From contig NZ_WMFA01000011.1 in the NCBI RefSeq assembly GCF_009856445.1, forward strand, positions 1-64,000: a stretch of DNA of 64,000 bases, given 5' to 3'. This DNA comes from Halobacillus litoralis (GTDB lineage Bacteria; Bacillota; Bacilli; Bacillales; Halobacillaceae). Position 1 is the first letter of the stretch, and every line of letters begins with the position of its first letter. Under the pieces are notes generated by a model. That model was not told the DNA's origin, searched no databases, and saw nothing but the letters and a program-made list of their open reading frames with translations. The translations under genes and the position numbers were made by a program. Of the stretch, positions 28,535 to 36,679 are shown one piece after another.

Positions 28535-29503
28535 ATGAAAACATTAGAAAAAGTAAGTCAATTTGCAGGCAGCACTTTCGCGGTCTGGGTCCTCGTTTTC
28601 GCGGCCTTATCTTTTTTTATCCCAGGAGGATTTACGTGGATCGCCCCTTATATTGTTCCCCTATTAGGAATTATCATGTTCGGGATGGGCTTGACTCTAT
28701 CTAAACAAGACTTTCAGGAGGTTTTCAAACGGCCAAAAGATGTGGCGGTCGGTGTAGGAGCCCAGTTTACACTTATGCCTCTTCTCGCTTTCCTATTAGT
28801 GACGATCCTTCCCGTTTCACCAGAAGTAGCGGTCGGTGTCATTCTTGTAGGATGTTGTCCGGGTGGGACTTCTTCCAATGTTATGACTTACCTTTCAAAG
28901 GGCGACACAGCTCTGTCCGTTTCTGTTACAGCCGTATCCACTCTGCTTGCTCCTCTTTTCACCCCGTTCCTGGTATGGGTGTTTGCAAGCCAGTGGCTCG
29001 CGGTTTCAGCAGGAGACCTTTTTGTCTCTATCGTTAAAGTCGTTCTTGTACCGATTGTTTTAGGTCTGATCGTTCAATCCATCTTCAAGAAAAGAGTGCA
29101 GGCAACCGTCAAGGTCGTGCCACTTGTATCGGTCATTAGTATCGTAGCCATCGTTGCTGCAGTCGTAAGTGTCAATCAATCTCAGATCGCAGAGACAGGA
29201 GCCGTCATCTTCGCAATCGTGGTCGTCCATAACCTGCTCGGTTACCTGACTGGCTATGGTTTAGGGAAGTTGTTCAACATGGAGCCTGCAAAACAACGAG
29301 CCATTTCCATTGAGGTTGGTATGCAAAACTCTGGTCTTGGGGCATCTCTCGCGGCTGTTCATTTTAACCCGCTCGCTGCCGTACCCAGTGCCATTTTCAG
29401 TGTTTGGCACAACATTTCAGGACCTATCATTGCAACCATCTTTAGAAAACAAAAAGGGGCTGACACAGAAGATACTAACCAGAATCATATTAAATCGGCT
29501 TAA
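28535..29503 (+). CDS. Bile acid:sodium symporter family transporter
   Basis: 322-residue integral membrane protein of the BASS family with about nine helices. The conserved helix-break region is VGVILVGCCPGGTSSNVMTYLSKGDTALSVS, and a second conserved site is ISIEVGMQNSGLGASLAAVHF, both of which line the Na+ and substrate sites in the family. Substrates in Bacillus are poorly known; organic anions such as keto acids are possible. It resembles B. subtilis YocS. The ATG at 28535 follows AGGAG by eight bases; an in-frame TTG at 28526 is less likely. Confidence 0.88.
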   Translation: MKTLEKVSQFAGSTFAVWVLVFAALSFFIPGGFTWIAPYIVPLLGIIMFGMGLTLSKQDFQEVFKRPKDVAVGVGAQFTLMPLLAFLLVTILPVSPEVAVGVILVGCCPGGTSSNVMTYLSKGDTALSVSVTAVSTLLAPLFTPFLVWVFASQWLAVSAGDLFVSIVKVVLVPIVLGLIVQSIFKKRVQATVKVVPLVSVISIVAIVAAVVSVNQSQIAETGAVIFAIVVVHNLLGYLTGYGLGKLFNMEPAKQRAISIEVGMQNSGLGASLAAVHFNPLAAVPSAIFSVWHNISGPIIATIFRKQKGADTEDTNQNHIKSA

Positions 29504-29549
29504 AGAAATACCTGAGGAATCAACGATGCAACTAAAACTCCCTATACTT

Positions 29550-29657
29550 GAAGACTCAGTTTCGAGATGTTTGTGTGATTCTAGGGGCTCCCGCGGAAAG
29601 CGAGTTATTCCCCGCAGCCCCCGTCCACAAAAAAAACATCTCGATACTGAGTCTTCC
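29550..29657. repeat. Short derivative of the dispersed repeat, copy B
   Basis: 108 bases bounded by a 23-base inverted repeat (29550-29572 and 29635-29657, one mismatch) starting GAAGACTCAGTTTCGAGATG. Only part of the interior remains, CTCCCGCGGAAAGCGAG and CCCCGCAGCCCCCGTCCAC, matching 329-365 of copy A. It looks like a deletion product. It lies between the symporter gene and its terminator. Confidence 0.75.
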
Positions 29658-29700
29658 ACATTCCTGCTATATTGCGTAGGAAGAAGAGGTGAGGAATATA

Positions 29701-29733
29701 AAAAAGCGTGGACATAAAGTCCGCGCTTTTTGA
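29701..29733. terminator. Bidirectional terminator, symporter gene / ald
   Basis: AAAAAGCGTGGAC pairs with GTCCGCGCTTTTT (one G-U pair), with T-runs on both strands. It serves the plus-strand symporter gene and the minus-strand ald gene. Confidence 0.8.
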
Positions 29734-29744
29734 AAGTTGACTAA

Positions 29745-30857
29745 TTAAAAAAGTTGCTCGGCCTCTGTGAACTCAAGACCTTGCGCTTCTGCCACCGCTT
29801 TGTAGGTCACATGACCATCCAGCGTGTTCAGGCCCTTATAAAGCGCATCGTTTTCCTGACAAGCCCTCACATAGCCCTTATTCGCTAACTGAAGAGCGTA
29901 AGGAATCGTTACATTCGTTAACCCGATTGTGGACGTCCTGGGAACAGCTCCCGGCATGTTCGCTACTGCATAGTGAAGCACGCCATGCTTTTCATAAGTG
30001 GGATCATCATGAGTGGTAATTCGACCAGTGGTTTCAAAAATGCCCCCCTGATCAATGGCTACATCTACAATGACGGAGCCTTCTTTCATAGATTTGACCA
30101 TATCTTCTGTAACAAGGCTTGGCGCTTTAGCTCCAGGAATAAGGACAGCTCCAATAACAAGATCAGACTCTTCCAAAGCCTCTTGAATATTAAGCGGGTT
30201 TGACATCAAGGTGTTGATATCAGAACCAAAAATATCATCAAGTTGGCGCAAGCGTTCAGGGTTGAGGTCAATGATGGTGACATCTGCTCCTAGCCCCATA
30301 GCGATTTTTGCAGCATTTGTTCCTACAACTCCACCACCGATAACAGTGACTCTCCCGCGCCTTACACCAGGGATGCCTCCTAAGAGGATCCCTTTTCCAC
30401 CTTTGGATTTCTCAAGATATTGTGCACCGATTTGGGATGCCATTCTTCCAGCTACTTCACTCATCGGTGTCAAAAGTGGTAATGAACCGTTCGGTAATTG
30501 GACGGTCTCATAAGCAATTGAAACCACTTTCTTATTCACGAGAGCCTTCGTCAATTCAGATTCCGGCGCTAAGTGTAAATAAGTAAATAGGATTAAACCT
30601 TCATAAAAATAGTCATACTCTTCAGGAACCGGTTCCTTCACTTTCATAACCATTTCCTGACTCCATGCTTTCTGAGCGGACTCAACGATTGTGGCCCCCG
30701 CTTCCCTGTACTGTTCATCGGTGAACCCTGAACCTAATCCTGCATGGGTTTCTACAAACACTTCATGTCCCGCGTTGGTTAAGCTGACCACACCTGCAGG
30801 AGTCATAGCTATACGACTCTCATTATTTTTGACTTCTTTTGGTACTCCTATCTTCAA
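29745..30857 (-). CDS. ald: Alanine dehydrogenase
   Basis: NAD-dependent interconversion of L-alanine and pyruvate plus ammonia, used for alanine catabolism and in spores. The 370-residue protein starts [20 protein letters not shown], with substrate Arg and Lys residues in the N-terminal domain, catalytic His in [11 protein letters not shown], the Rossmann motif [20 protein letters not shown] and the Asp of [15 protein letters not shown] chose a TTG at 30857, which gives the start of the B. subtilis form and follows AAGGAGG by ten bases. Confidence 0.96.
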   Translation of the reverse strand: MKIGVPKEVKNNESRIAMTPAGVVSLTNAGHEVFVETHAGLGSGFTDEQYREAGATIVESAQKAWSQEMVMKVKEPVPEEYDYFYEGLILFTYLHLAPESELTKALVNKKVVSIAYETVQLPNGSLPLLTPMSEVAGRMASQIGAQYLEKSKGGKGILLGGIPGVRRGRVTVIGGGVVGTNAAKIAMGLGADVTIIDLNPERLRQLDDIFGSDINTLMSNPLNIQEALEESDLVIGAVLIPGAKAPSLVTEDMVKSMKEGSVIVDVAIDQGGIFETTGRITTHDDPTYEKHGVLHYAVANMPGAVPRTSTIGLTNVTIPYALQLANKGYVRACQENDALYKGLNTLDGHVTYKAVAEAQGLEFTEAEQLF

Positions 30858-31009
30858 CGCAACCCAGCCTCCTTGTTCCACATATGATTAATACGTCCTC
30901 TTTTTGTGCTTATCATACAAGTTAATCGAAGATCTAAGAAAGCCCTTTCATTGTACCAAATCTTTTACCCGTGATGAAGGTACACTGAAATTCAGCCCTT
31001 CCTGCGTCT

Positions 31010-31768
31010 TCACCGATGCCTGTGAATAACGTCCAATCCACCGGTGACTTCATAGATCGTACCCGTAATCATATCCGAGTCTTCATGACATAAAAAGTCG
31101 ATGGTCCGTGCTACATCTTCCCCTGTTCCCGGCCTCCCGATTGGGGTTTCTTCATCCTTGCTTTTTCTACTCACCTCTATACAGGCTTCCTTCCACTCTC
31201 CTGTTATGTTTCCCGGACATATCATATTTGATGTGATGCCATATTCTGCTTCTTCATAAGCAATGGTTTTAGTCAGGGATACAAGACCAACTTTTGCTGC
31301 TGCGAAAGCAGAACGATAGATCCACCCGGAAGCAGATTGCGCACCCTGAAACCCATAATTAATGATCCTTCCGAAATTTTGCTTCCTCATATGAGGAACA
31401 ATAGCTTTCATCAGATAAAACACAGCGTCAAGATTTCCTCGAATCATCGAATTCCATTCCTCTTCTGTATAGTCCATCAGTTTTTTACGTTCAAAAATAT
31501 ATGGTCCAGCATTGTTAATCAAATAATCTACTTTTCCAAAGCGCTTTATTGTATTTTCGGTAAGACGATGAATATCCTCTTTGACTGTCACGTCAGCCTG
31601 TATAATTTGTATTCTGTCATGATCCATTGGGAAATCATCCAGTAAAGAGAGGGCTTTAGCTTCGTCGTTTTTATATGTAACGGTAATGGAATGATTCTGG
31701 TCCAGCATGTGCTCAGCTACTTTTCTGCCCAGCCCCTTGGTGCCAGCTGTAATCAGAGCATGTCTCAT
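31010..31768 (-). CDS. Short-chain dehydrogenase/reductase with altered active site
   Basis: 252-residue classical-SDR fold, similar to B. subtilis YtkK and FabG-like reductases. The nucleotide motif is TAGTKGLG (near 7-14), NNAG follows at about 90, and the usual YxxxK active site reads FAAAK (in RSAFAAAKVGL): the catalytic Tyr is Phe, confirmed as TTC in the DNA. A Tyr lies four residues before it. So activity as a normal reductase is doubtful; the substrate is unknown. The gene is divergent from the NCS1 permease gene. Confidence 0.85.
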   Translation of the reverse strand: MRHALITAGTKGLGRKVAEHMLDQNHSITVTYKNDEAKALSLLDDFPMDHDRIQIIQADVTVKEDIHRLTENTIKRFGKVDYLINNAGPYIFERKKLMDYTEEEWNSMIRGNLDAVFYLMKAIVPHMRKQNFGRIINYGFQGAQSASGWIYRSAFAAAKVGLVSLTKTIAYEEAEYGITSNMICPGNITGEWKEACIEVSRKSKDEETPIGRPGTGEDVARTIDFLCHEDSDMITGTIYEVTGGLDVIHRHR

Positions 31769-31798
31769 TTTCCAAACCTCCTTAAGATTCTATTTTCA

Positions 31799-31827
31799 TT
31801 TACACTTGTGTCACCTTTCTGTACAAT
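31799..31827 (+). promoter_or_regulatory. NCS1 permease sigma-A promoter
   Basis: TTTACA (31799-31804), 17 bases, TACAAT (31822-31827). The predicted start is only about 20 bases upstream of the start codon, so the leader is short. Confidence 0.6.
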
Positions 31828-31854
31828 GATTGGGTCAGAAAGGACGTGAATGTT

Positions 31855-33186
31855 TTGAAAGCTTATGCTCCACGGAAACGTGTAATCGAACAATATGGAT
31901 TAGAAGCAGTCCCCGCCGAGAAACGGGATACCCCCTGGTACCGCTTTGCTTTCATTCAGATTGCCATCGCTGCCAATGCAGGTAATTTCCTCGTTCCCGC
32001 ATTGGCTGTCTTGGAAGGTGGACTTTCCTTCTGGACAGGTGTCATCTCCACTAGTATCGGAGCCATCCTCGGCTTTTTACTTGTATCCTTTTTATCTTTA
32101 CCAGGCGCAAGACTCGGCATCCCGGCCCAATATGCATTACGTACCATCCTTGGAGTAAATGGAACCCGCTTTTTATCCGCACCGATTCGAAGTCTCACTT
32201 CCCTTTATTGGTTCAGTGTACAAACGATCGGCGGTACATATGTCATCCAACAACTGATTTTACGTTTAACTGGTATCAATTTCCCGTTTTGGGTCTATTC
32301 CATTCCGTTGTCCATTCTCATGGTTACACTTGCGATTGTTGGTTTTAATGCGGTAAAAAAAGCGATGAGCTATTTTTTACCTTTATTGCTCGTTGGAGAG
32401 GCAACAATCTTGTATGTTTACTTTACTACAAATGTGACACCTGGTTCACTGATGATGCTTCAAAGTGGAGGCTTGGGAGGGTCCTTTCCCTCTATGTTAT
32501 TTTTTGCAAGCCTTGCCTTTGTTCAATATGTATCAGGCGTCAGTGCATCTGCTGACATGACGAGGTACGCAAAGTCCCCTTCCCATGGATTTTACGGGCT
32601 ACTCATAGGAAATGGAATTGGATTTTTTATTACAGCCGTTATCGGATGTGCCTCCGCCTATCTTTTTCAGGATATCAACCCATATGTATCATCGACGGAC
32701 TTGACGGATTCCCCGATTTTTATAACGATCATTACAGCGACAGCCATCGTTTCTATGATCAGTATTAATGTCAGCAATGCTTATACAGGTGGATTCAGCC
32801 TTTTAAATACCTTTCCAAAACTCTCGAGAGTTCAAGCGGCCGTTGCTTTCGGCTCAGTAGGTGTGCTCCTTAGTGGATTTCCCACCCTTGTAAATGAAGC
32901 CGAATCCTTCATCTCTTTGCTTGGCGGCTTAATCATTCCAATCTCAGCTGTTATCTGCAGTGATTACCTGATTGTAAAAAGAATACATTTGGACGAAGAA
33001 GATCTGCTCCTATTAACGAAGCCACGGTATGTGAACAGCTTGGCTATGGGAGTGATTATGGCAGGGAGCCTTCTTTATTTCCTTCTTCCTGATTCGTGGT
33101 CTCCGGGATTCTTAACTTTCTTGGTGATCTTCACGGTTTACCCATTCTTAAAAAAGAAAGATAAATCAAGTACCCCAACAGCATAA
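31855..33186 (+). CDS. NCS1 family nucleobase permease
   Basis: 443-residue membrane protein of the nucleobase:cation symporter-1 family (cytosine/purine/hydantoin permeases), with about twelve helices. Typical parts are TPWYRFAFIQIAIAANAGNFLVP near the N-terminus and ASADMTRYAKSP in the middle loop. The substrate is uncertain. I prefer a TTG at 31855, since AAAGGA lies too close to the in-frame GTG at 31846. The stop codon lies within the terminator hairpin. Confidence 0.88.
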   Translation: MKAYAPRKRVIEQYGLEAVPAEKRDTPWYRFAFIQIAIAANAGNFLVPALAVLEGGLSFWTGVISTSIGAILGFLLVSFLSLPGARLGIPAQYALRTILGVNGTRFLSAPIRSLTSLYWFSVQTIGGTYVIQQLILRLTGINFPFWVYSIPLSILMVTLAIVGFNAVKKAMSYFLPLLLVGEATILYVYFTTNVTPGSLMMLQSGGLGGSFPSMLFFASLAFVQYVSGVSASADMTRYAKSPSHGFYGLLIGNGIGFFITAVIGCASAYLFQDINPYVSSTDLTDSPIFITIITATAIVSMISINVSNAYTGGFSLLNTFPKLSRVQAAVAFGSVGVLLSGFPTLVNEAESFISLLGGLIIPISAVICSDYLIVKRIHLDEEDLLLLTKPRYVNSLAMGVIMAGSLLYFLLPDSWSPGFLTFLVIFTVYPFLKKKDKSSTPTA

Positions 33187-33203
33187 AACTGTTGGGGCTT
33201 TTT
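33173..33203 (+). terminator. Terminator of the NCS1 permease gene
   Basis: CCCCAACAG pairs with CTGTTGGGG around a seven-base loop, followed by CTTTTTG. The hairpin contains the permease stop codon (33184-33186). Confidence 0.85.
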
Positions 33204-33204
33204 G

Positions 33205-33321
33205 TTAGCGTTTATCTTTTTTCTTACTTCCAGATTGGTAACTCTCATTCATGGACTGCATGAGTTGCTGATCCTGTTCCATTTCTTTTTCTCTTTCGAT
33301 TGGATTTTTCGGTTTCTTCAT
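33205..33321 (-). CDS. Hypothetical 38-residue hydrophilic protein
   Basis: A small ORF with a strong ribosome binding site: GGGAGGTG five bases before the ATG at 33321. The product (MKKPKNPIEREKEMEQDQ...) is highly charged, without a membrane segment, with glutamine/methionine-rich middle and a lysine-rich end (KKKDKR). I do not recognise the family. It fills the gap between the permease gene and uspA on the opposite strand. Start signal and codon use favour a real gene. Confidence 0.6.
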   Translation of the reverse strand: MKKPKNPIEREKEMEQDQQLMQSMNESYQSGSKKKDKR

Positions 33322-33401
33322 GTGACCACCTCCCTGTTTACTTTTCGCAAAATTGTTATAATTATGCTTGATTCGTCCGTCTATCCAATAAACAGGCGTG
33401 A

Positions 33402-33407
33402 TATAAT
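33402..33407 (+). promoter_or_regulatory. Extended -10 of the universal stress gene
   Basis: TGA-TATAAT at 33399-33407, 32 bases before the start codon of the UspA-type gene. The -35 is poor. Confidence 0.5.
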
Positions 33408-33438
33408 AAAAATATAGAAATGAGAGGAGGCATCCAGC

Positions 33439-33903
33439 ATGACTTTTGAATACAAAGATATTGTTGTGGCGGTCGATGGTTCTGTAACGGCAGAAGTTGC
33501 ATTTAATAAGGCTATTGACATTGCGAACCGTAACGAGGCGAAGCTGGTTTTAGCTCACGTGGTGGACACCCGGGCCTTTGCGACCGTAGAAGCCTATGAC
33601 CGTTCCCTAGCCATCCGGGCGGAACAATATGCGACCGAATTATTAAATGACTACCAGGAAAAAGCAGAAAAAGCCGGTGTGAAAAATGTAGTGGTTGACA
33701 TTGAATACGGTTCTCCAAAAGTAAAAATTGCTAAAGATGTCGCTCCGAAATATAATGCCGATCTGATTATCTGTGGCGCAACCGGCTTAAATGCGATGGA
33801 ACGTTTCTTTATCGGCAGTGTATCCGAACACATAACAAGATACGCTACCTGCGATGTACTTGTTGTTCGCCCTGATGACACACAAGAAAGCCAAGACAAA
33901 TAA
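33439..33903 (+). CDS. Universal stress protein (UspA family)
   Basis: 154-residue single UspA domain. It starts with KDIVVAVDGSVTAEVAFNKA and ends with the ATP-binding signature CGATGLNAMERFFIGSVSEHITRYATCDVLVVR, which fits G-2x-G-9x-G(S). It is likely an ATP-binding stress protein of the cytoplasm. The ATG follows GAGAGGAGG. It is a single-gene unit with its own terminator. Confidence 0.93.
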   Translation: MTFEYKDIVVAVDGSVTAEVAFNKAIDIANRNEAKLVLAHVVDTRAFATVEAYDRSLAIRAEQYATELLNDYQEKAEKAGVKNVVVDIEYGSPKVKIAKDVAPKYNADLIICGATGLNAMERFFIGSVSEHITRYATCDVLVVRPDDTQESQDK

Positions 33904-33929
33904 AAGAGCCCGCATGTGGGCTCTTTTAT
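33902..33929. terminator. Bidirectional terminator, uspA / moaB
   Basis: Perfect ten-base stem AAAAGAGCCC / GGGCTCTTTT with a six-base loop and T-runs on both strands, between converging genes. Confidence 0.9.
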
Positions 33930-34438
33930 TTGTCTTTATTCAGTTCACCAATTATGTGTGGAAGTTCAGGAAGAATTAATCGATTCATCGCGAGTTTTAC
34001 AGCACCAGAAGAACCTGGAGTAGAGAAAATAGCCGTTCGTCCTGATACTCCAGCGATCGCCCGCGATAAGATTGCCGCAGATCCAATATCCTCTTTGTAG
34101 CTAAGCATTCTGAAGATTTCTCCGAAACCTGGCATCTCTTTATCCAGTATTTTTTCTATCACTTCAATCGTTACATCTCGTTTGGCAACCCCTGTACCGC
34201 CGTTTATTAAAACGGCATCGATTTTGGGATCATCCACCCCTCGCTTCACATAGTCATGAATTTGACTTTGTTCATCTATTACAATATGGTATTCACCCAC
34301 CAAGTGACCTTCTTTCGTCAGCGTATCGATCATCAGCTTACCACTTTTGTCCGTTTTTTCTGTACGTGTGTCGCTCACGGTGAGCACAAGGCAGGAAATT
34401 GAATTTGCTGCGCTTTCTTTATGTTCCTTTACGGCCAA
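33926..34438 (-). CDS. moaB: Molybdenum cofactor biosynthesis protein MoaB
   Basis: MoaB/Mog-type protein of molybdopterin metabolism, adenylyltransferase-like fold. The 170 residues show CLVLTVSDTRTEKTDKSG, the conserved VLINGGTGVAKRDVTIE and the C-terminal FSTPGSSGAVKLAMNRLILPELPHI. The start is TTG at 34438 with AAGGAG eight bases upstream, immediately after the ecsC-like stop. It shares a transcript with the ecsC-like gene. Confidence 0.93.
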   Translation of the reverse strand: MAVKEHKESAANSISCLVLTVSDTRTEKTDKSGKLMIDTLTKEGHLVGEYHIVIDEQSQIHDYVKRGVDDPKIDAVLINGGTGVAKRDVTIEVIEKILDKEMPGFGEIFRMLSYKEDIGSAAILSRAIAGVSGRTAIFSTPGSSGAVKLAMNRLILPELPHIIGELNKDK

Positions 34439-35272
34439 TTAAGATGCTCCTTCCTTGTTCATAAGGTGACGGTATTGATAAAACTTCATAGCGAACTCTG
34501 TCACTTGTTTTGTTAAATGATAATTCGAATAAGCACCGATCGCAATACTGATGAATGGAAGACCTTGAACAAGTTTTTTCCTGAACATGAGGATGAATAA
34601 GGATTTAAAGCACTGTTTCACCGGTTGTTCCATCCAACCTTCATCGGTCAATTGATCCTCCCCTGCAAAGATAAAAGGATGCTCTTTCTTTTTCACTTCT
34701 TCGATCAACTCATTCCACGCACCCGCTTTTAGTCTTTTCGGCAAGGTAGCGGCATGAAAAACCTTGAGAGAAATCATCATTTCGTAAGGGTGGTTCATCT
34801 CATGACCAAAGGTTAACCCAATCAGCTGAATGGCTCTTAAATTCATTAACATCATCAAAGGATAATCCATCCCTAAGAAAAGCCATCCACCAGCCCCTGT
34901 CAAGCCGCCCTGTGCAAATGAGTACAGGCGCCCCCGAGCCATCTGCTGCTCGGCTATGTAGGTCAACTGTTCAACGGTCAGCTCTGTCTCCATATCTTCA
35001 ATTTTTTCAATCTGATTCGAAAAAATCCGTCCCACCGTTAGAATCCGTTCTCTCGCCTCATATTGATAAGAGGTGCCTTGTAAAAAAGCATGGGTATGAA
35101 AAAACCAGGCATCTAATTTTGAGAAAAATGCTTTTTTCACTTGAGGATCCACATTCATCAGACTTTGTTGAATCCAATGATCATAAACCATTTCAAAATC
35201 ATTCGGCTGATACTGTTGGTATTGCTCTAACCATGTCTTTAATTCCGTACGTATGCGGTGGTGGTGTGACAA
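34439..35272 (-). CDS. EcsC family protein
   Basis: 277-residue protein of the EcsC family (named for the third gene of the B. subtilis ecs ABC-transporter operon; function unknown). There is a helical N-terminal part, a moderately hydrophobic glycine-rich segment GGLTGAGGWLFLGMDYPLMMLMNLRAIQL in the middle, and a second one near the C-terminus (LVQGLPFISIAIGAYSNYHLTKQV). I chose the TTG at 35272, preceded by GAGGAGGGAG; the frame to 35353 runs back through the ackA terminator. Confidence 0.85.
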   Translation of the reverse strand: MSHHHRIRTELKTWLEQYQQYQPNDFEMVYDHWIQQSLMNVDPQVKKAFFSKLDAWFFHTHAFLQGTSYQYEARERILTVGRIFSNQIEKIEDMETELTVEQLTYIAEQQMARGRLYSFAQGGLTGAGGWLFLGMDYPLMMLMNLRAIQLIGLTFGHEMNHPYEMMISLKVFHAATLPKRLKAGAWNELIEEVKKKEHPFIFAGEDQLTDEGWMEQPVKQCFKSLFILMFRKKLVQGLPFISIAIGAYSNYHLTKQVTEFAMKFYQYRHLMNKEGAS

Positions 35273-35323
35273 AGCGCTCCCTCCTCGTCTTTGTTCCTTA
35301 CCATATATTGTAGACTGAAAGCT

Positions 35324-35360
35324 CAAAAAAAAGCAATTGCACCTAGGGTACAATTGCTTT
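35324..35360 (-). terminator. ackA terminator
   Basis: AAGCAATTG pairs with CAATTGCTT around a ten- to twelve-base loop; on the minus strand eight T follow. It lies directly after ackA and before the ecsC-like gene. Confidence 0.85.
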
Positions 35361-35365
35361 TCCTA

Positions 35366-36556
35366 TTATAGTCCTTTTTCGACGGTATCACGAGCAATCA
35401 TGACTTCTTCGTTTGTCGGAATAATCATGACCTTCACAGGGGAGTGAGGGTAGTTTACAAATGCTTCTTTTCCACGAACTTTGTTAAGGGCAGGGTCCCA
35501 GTACACGCCCATGAATTCAAGCCCTTTTAACACACGTTCACGCATCGTAACACTGTTTTCACCTACACCAGCTGTAAAGATAATTCCATCAATGCCGTGC
35601 ATACGAGCTGCATAAGAACCGATATATTTATGAATACGTGCAGCAAACACTTCTAGAGCAAGCTCGGCACGCTCGTCCCCATTTTCTGCACGCTTTTCGA
35701 TATCTCTCAAGTCACTGGAGAAACCAGAAAGCGCAAGCATACCACTTTCTTTGTTCAATACATTCATGACTTCATTCGCTGTTTTACCTGTCTTCTCCAT
35801 GATGAATGGAATCAATGCAGGGTCGATGTTACCTGAACGCGTCCCCATTGTAACCCCAGCAAGTGGTGTGAAGCCCATAGATGTATCAATAGACTTGCCG
35901 CCTTCAATAGCTGCAATACTGGCACCATTACCCAGGTGGCATGATAGAAGACGAAGTTCTTCCACTGGGCGTCCCAACATCTCAGCAGCACGCTCTGAAA
36001 CATACTTGTGAGAAGTACCATGGAAACCATACTTCCGGATGCCGTAGTCTTCATAATACTCATATGGCAGGCTGTACAGGTAAGACTGCTCAGGCATGGA
36101 TTGGTGGAAGGCAGTATCAAATACTGCTACGTGAGGTACATTCGGAAGCACTTCACGGAAAGCATTGATTCCAGTCAAGTTTGCAGGGTTATGCAATGGC
36201 GCCAAGTCTGATACTTCCTCAATTTCTTGGATGACTTCATCCGTGATGAGTACAGATTCGCTGAAACGCTCGCCGCCGTGAACGACACGGTGACCGACAC
36301 CATTGATCTCATCTAGAGAATCAATGATTCCATTCGCTGTCAATTTATCAAGAAGCATTTTTACAGCTTCTCCGTGATCAGGGATATCTGTTACAGTTTC
36401 ATCTTTTTCATCATTTACTTCAATAGTAAATACCGCATCATTCAAGCCGATACGCTCGACTAGACCTTTGGTAATTACAGTTTCTTCAGGCATTTCAATC
36501 AGTTGGAATTTCAGTGATGAACTACCTGCATTTATAGCAAGAATTTTATTACTCAA
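35366..36556 (-). CDS. ackA: Acetate kinase
   Basis: Acetyl phosphate plus ADP to acetate plus ATP; the last step of overflow metabolism. The 396-residue acetokinase shows [78 protein letters not shown] and [17 protein letters not shown]. The length matches B. subtilis AckA. Single-gene unit with a sigma-A promoter and a cre site centred about 56 bases upstream of the predicted start, the arrangement by which CcpA activates ackA in B. subtilis. The ccpA gene is in this window. Confidence 0.98.
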   Translation of the reverse strand: MSNKILAINAGSSSLKFQLIEMPEETVITKGLVERIGLNDAVFTIEVNDEKDETVTDIPDHGEAVKMLLDKLTANGIIDSLDEINGVGHRVVHGGERFSESVLITDEVIQEIEEVSDLAPLHNPANLTGINAFREVLPNVPHVAVFDTAFHQSMPEQSYLYSLPYEYYEDYGIRKYGFHGTSHKYVSERAAEMLGRPVEELRLLSCHLGNGASIAAIEGGKSIDTSMGFTPLAGVTMGTRSGNIDPALIPFIMEKTGKTANEVMNVLNKESGMLALSGFSSDLRDIEKRAENGDERAELALEVFAARIHKYIGSYAARMHGIDGIIFTAGVGENSVTMRERVLKGLEFMGVYWDPALNKVRGKEAFVNYPHSPVKVMIIPTNEEVMIARDTVEKGL

Positions 36557-36604
36557 CGTTGCTCATCCCCTTAAAATATAGGTTCGTAATTTTCTACCAC
36601 TACT

Positions 36605-36633
36605 ATTTAATCACCCGTTATCATCGATTTCAA
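36605..36633 (-). promoter_or_regulatory. ackA sigma-A promoter
   Basis: On the minus strand: TTGAAA (36633-36628), 17 bases, TTAAAT (36610-36605). The predicted start is near 36598, about 40 bases before the ATG. Confidence 0.65.
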
Positions 36634-36646
36634 GGTCACTGAGCTA

Positions 36647-36660
36647 TGATAACGTTTACT
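36647..36660 (-). promoter_or_regulatory. Activating cre site of ackA
   Basis: AGTAAACGTTATCA on the minus strand matches TGWAANCGNTNWCA at 13 of 14 positions and resembles the known B. subtilis ackA cre. It lies upstream of the -35, centred near -56, which fits activation by CcpA with HPr-Ser-P. Confidence 0.8.
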
Positions 36661-36679
36661 TGTTATATTCGTTATTTTC

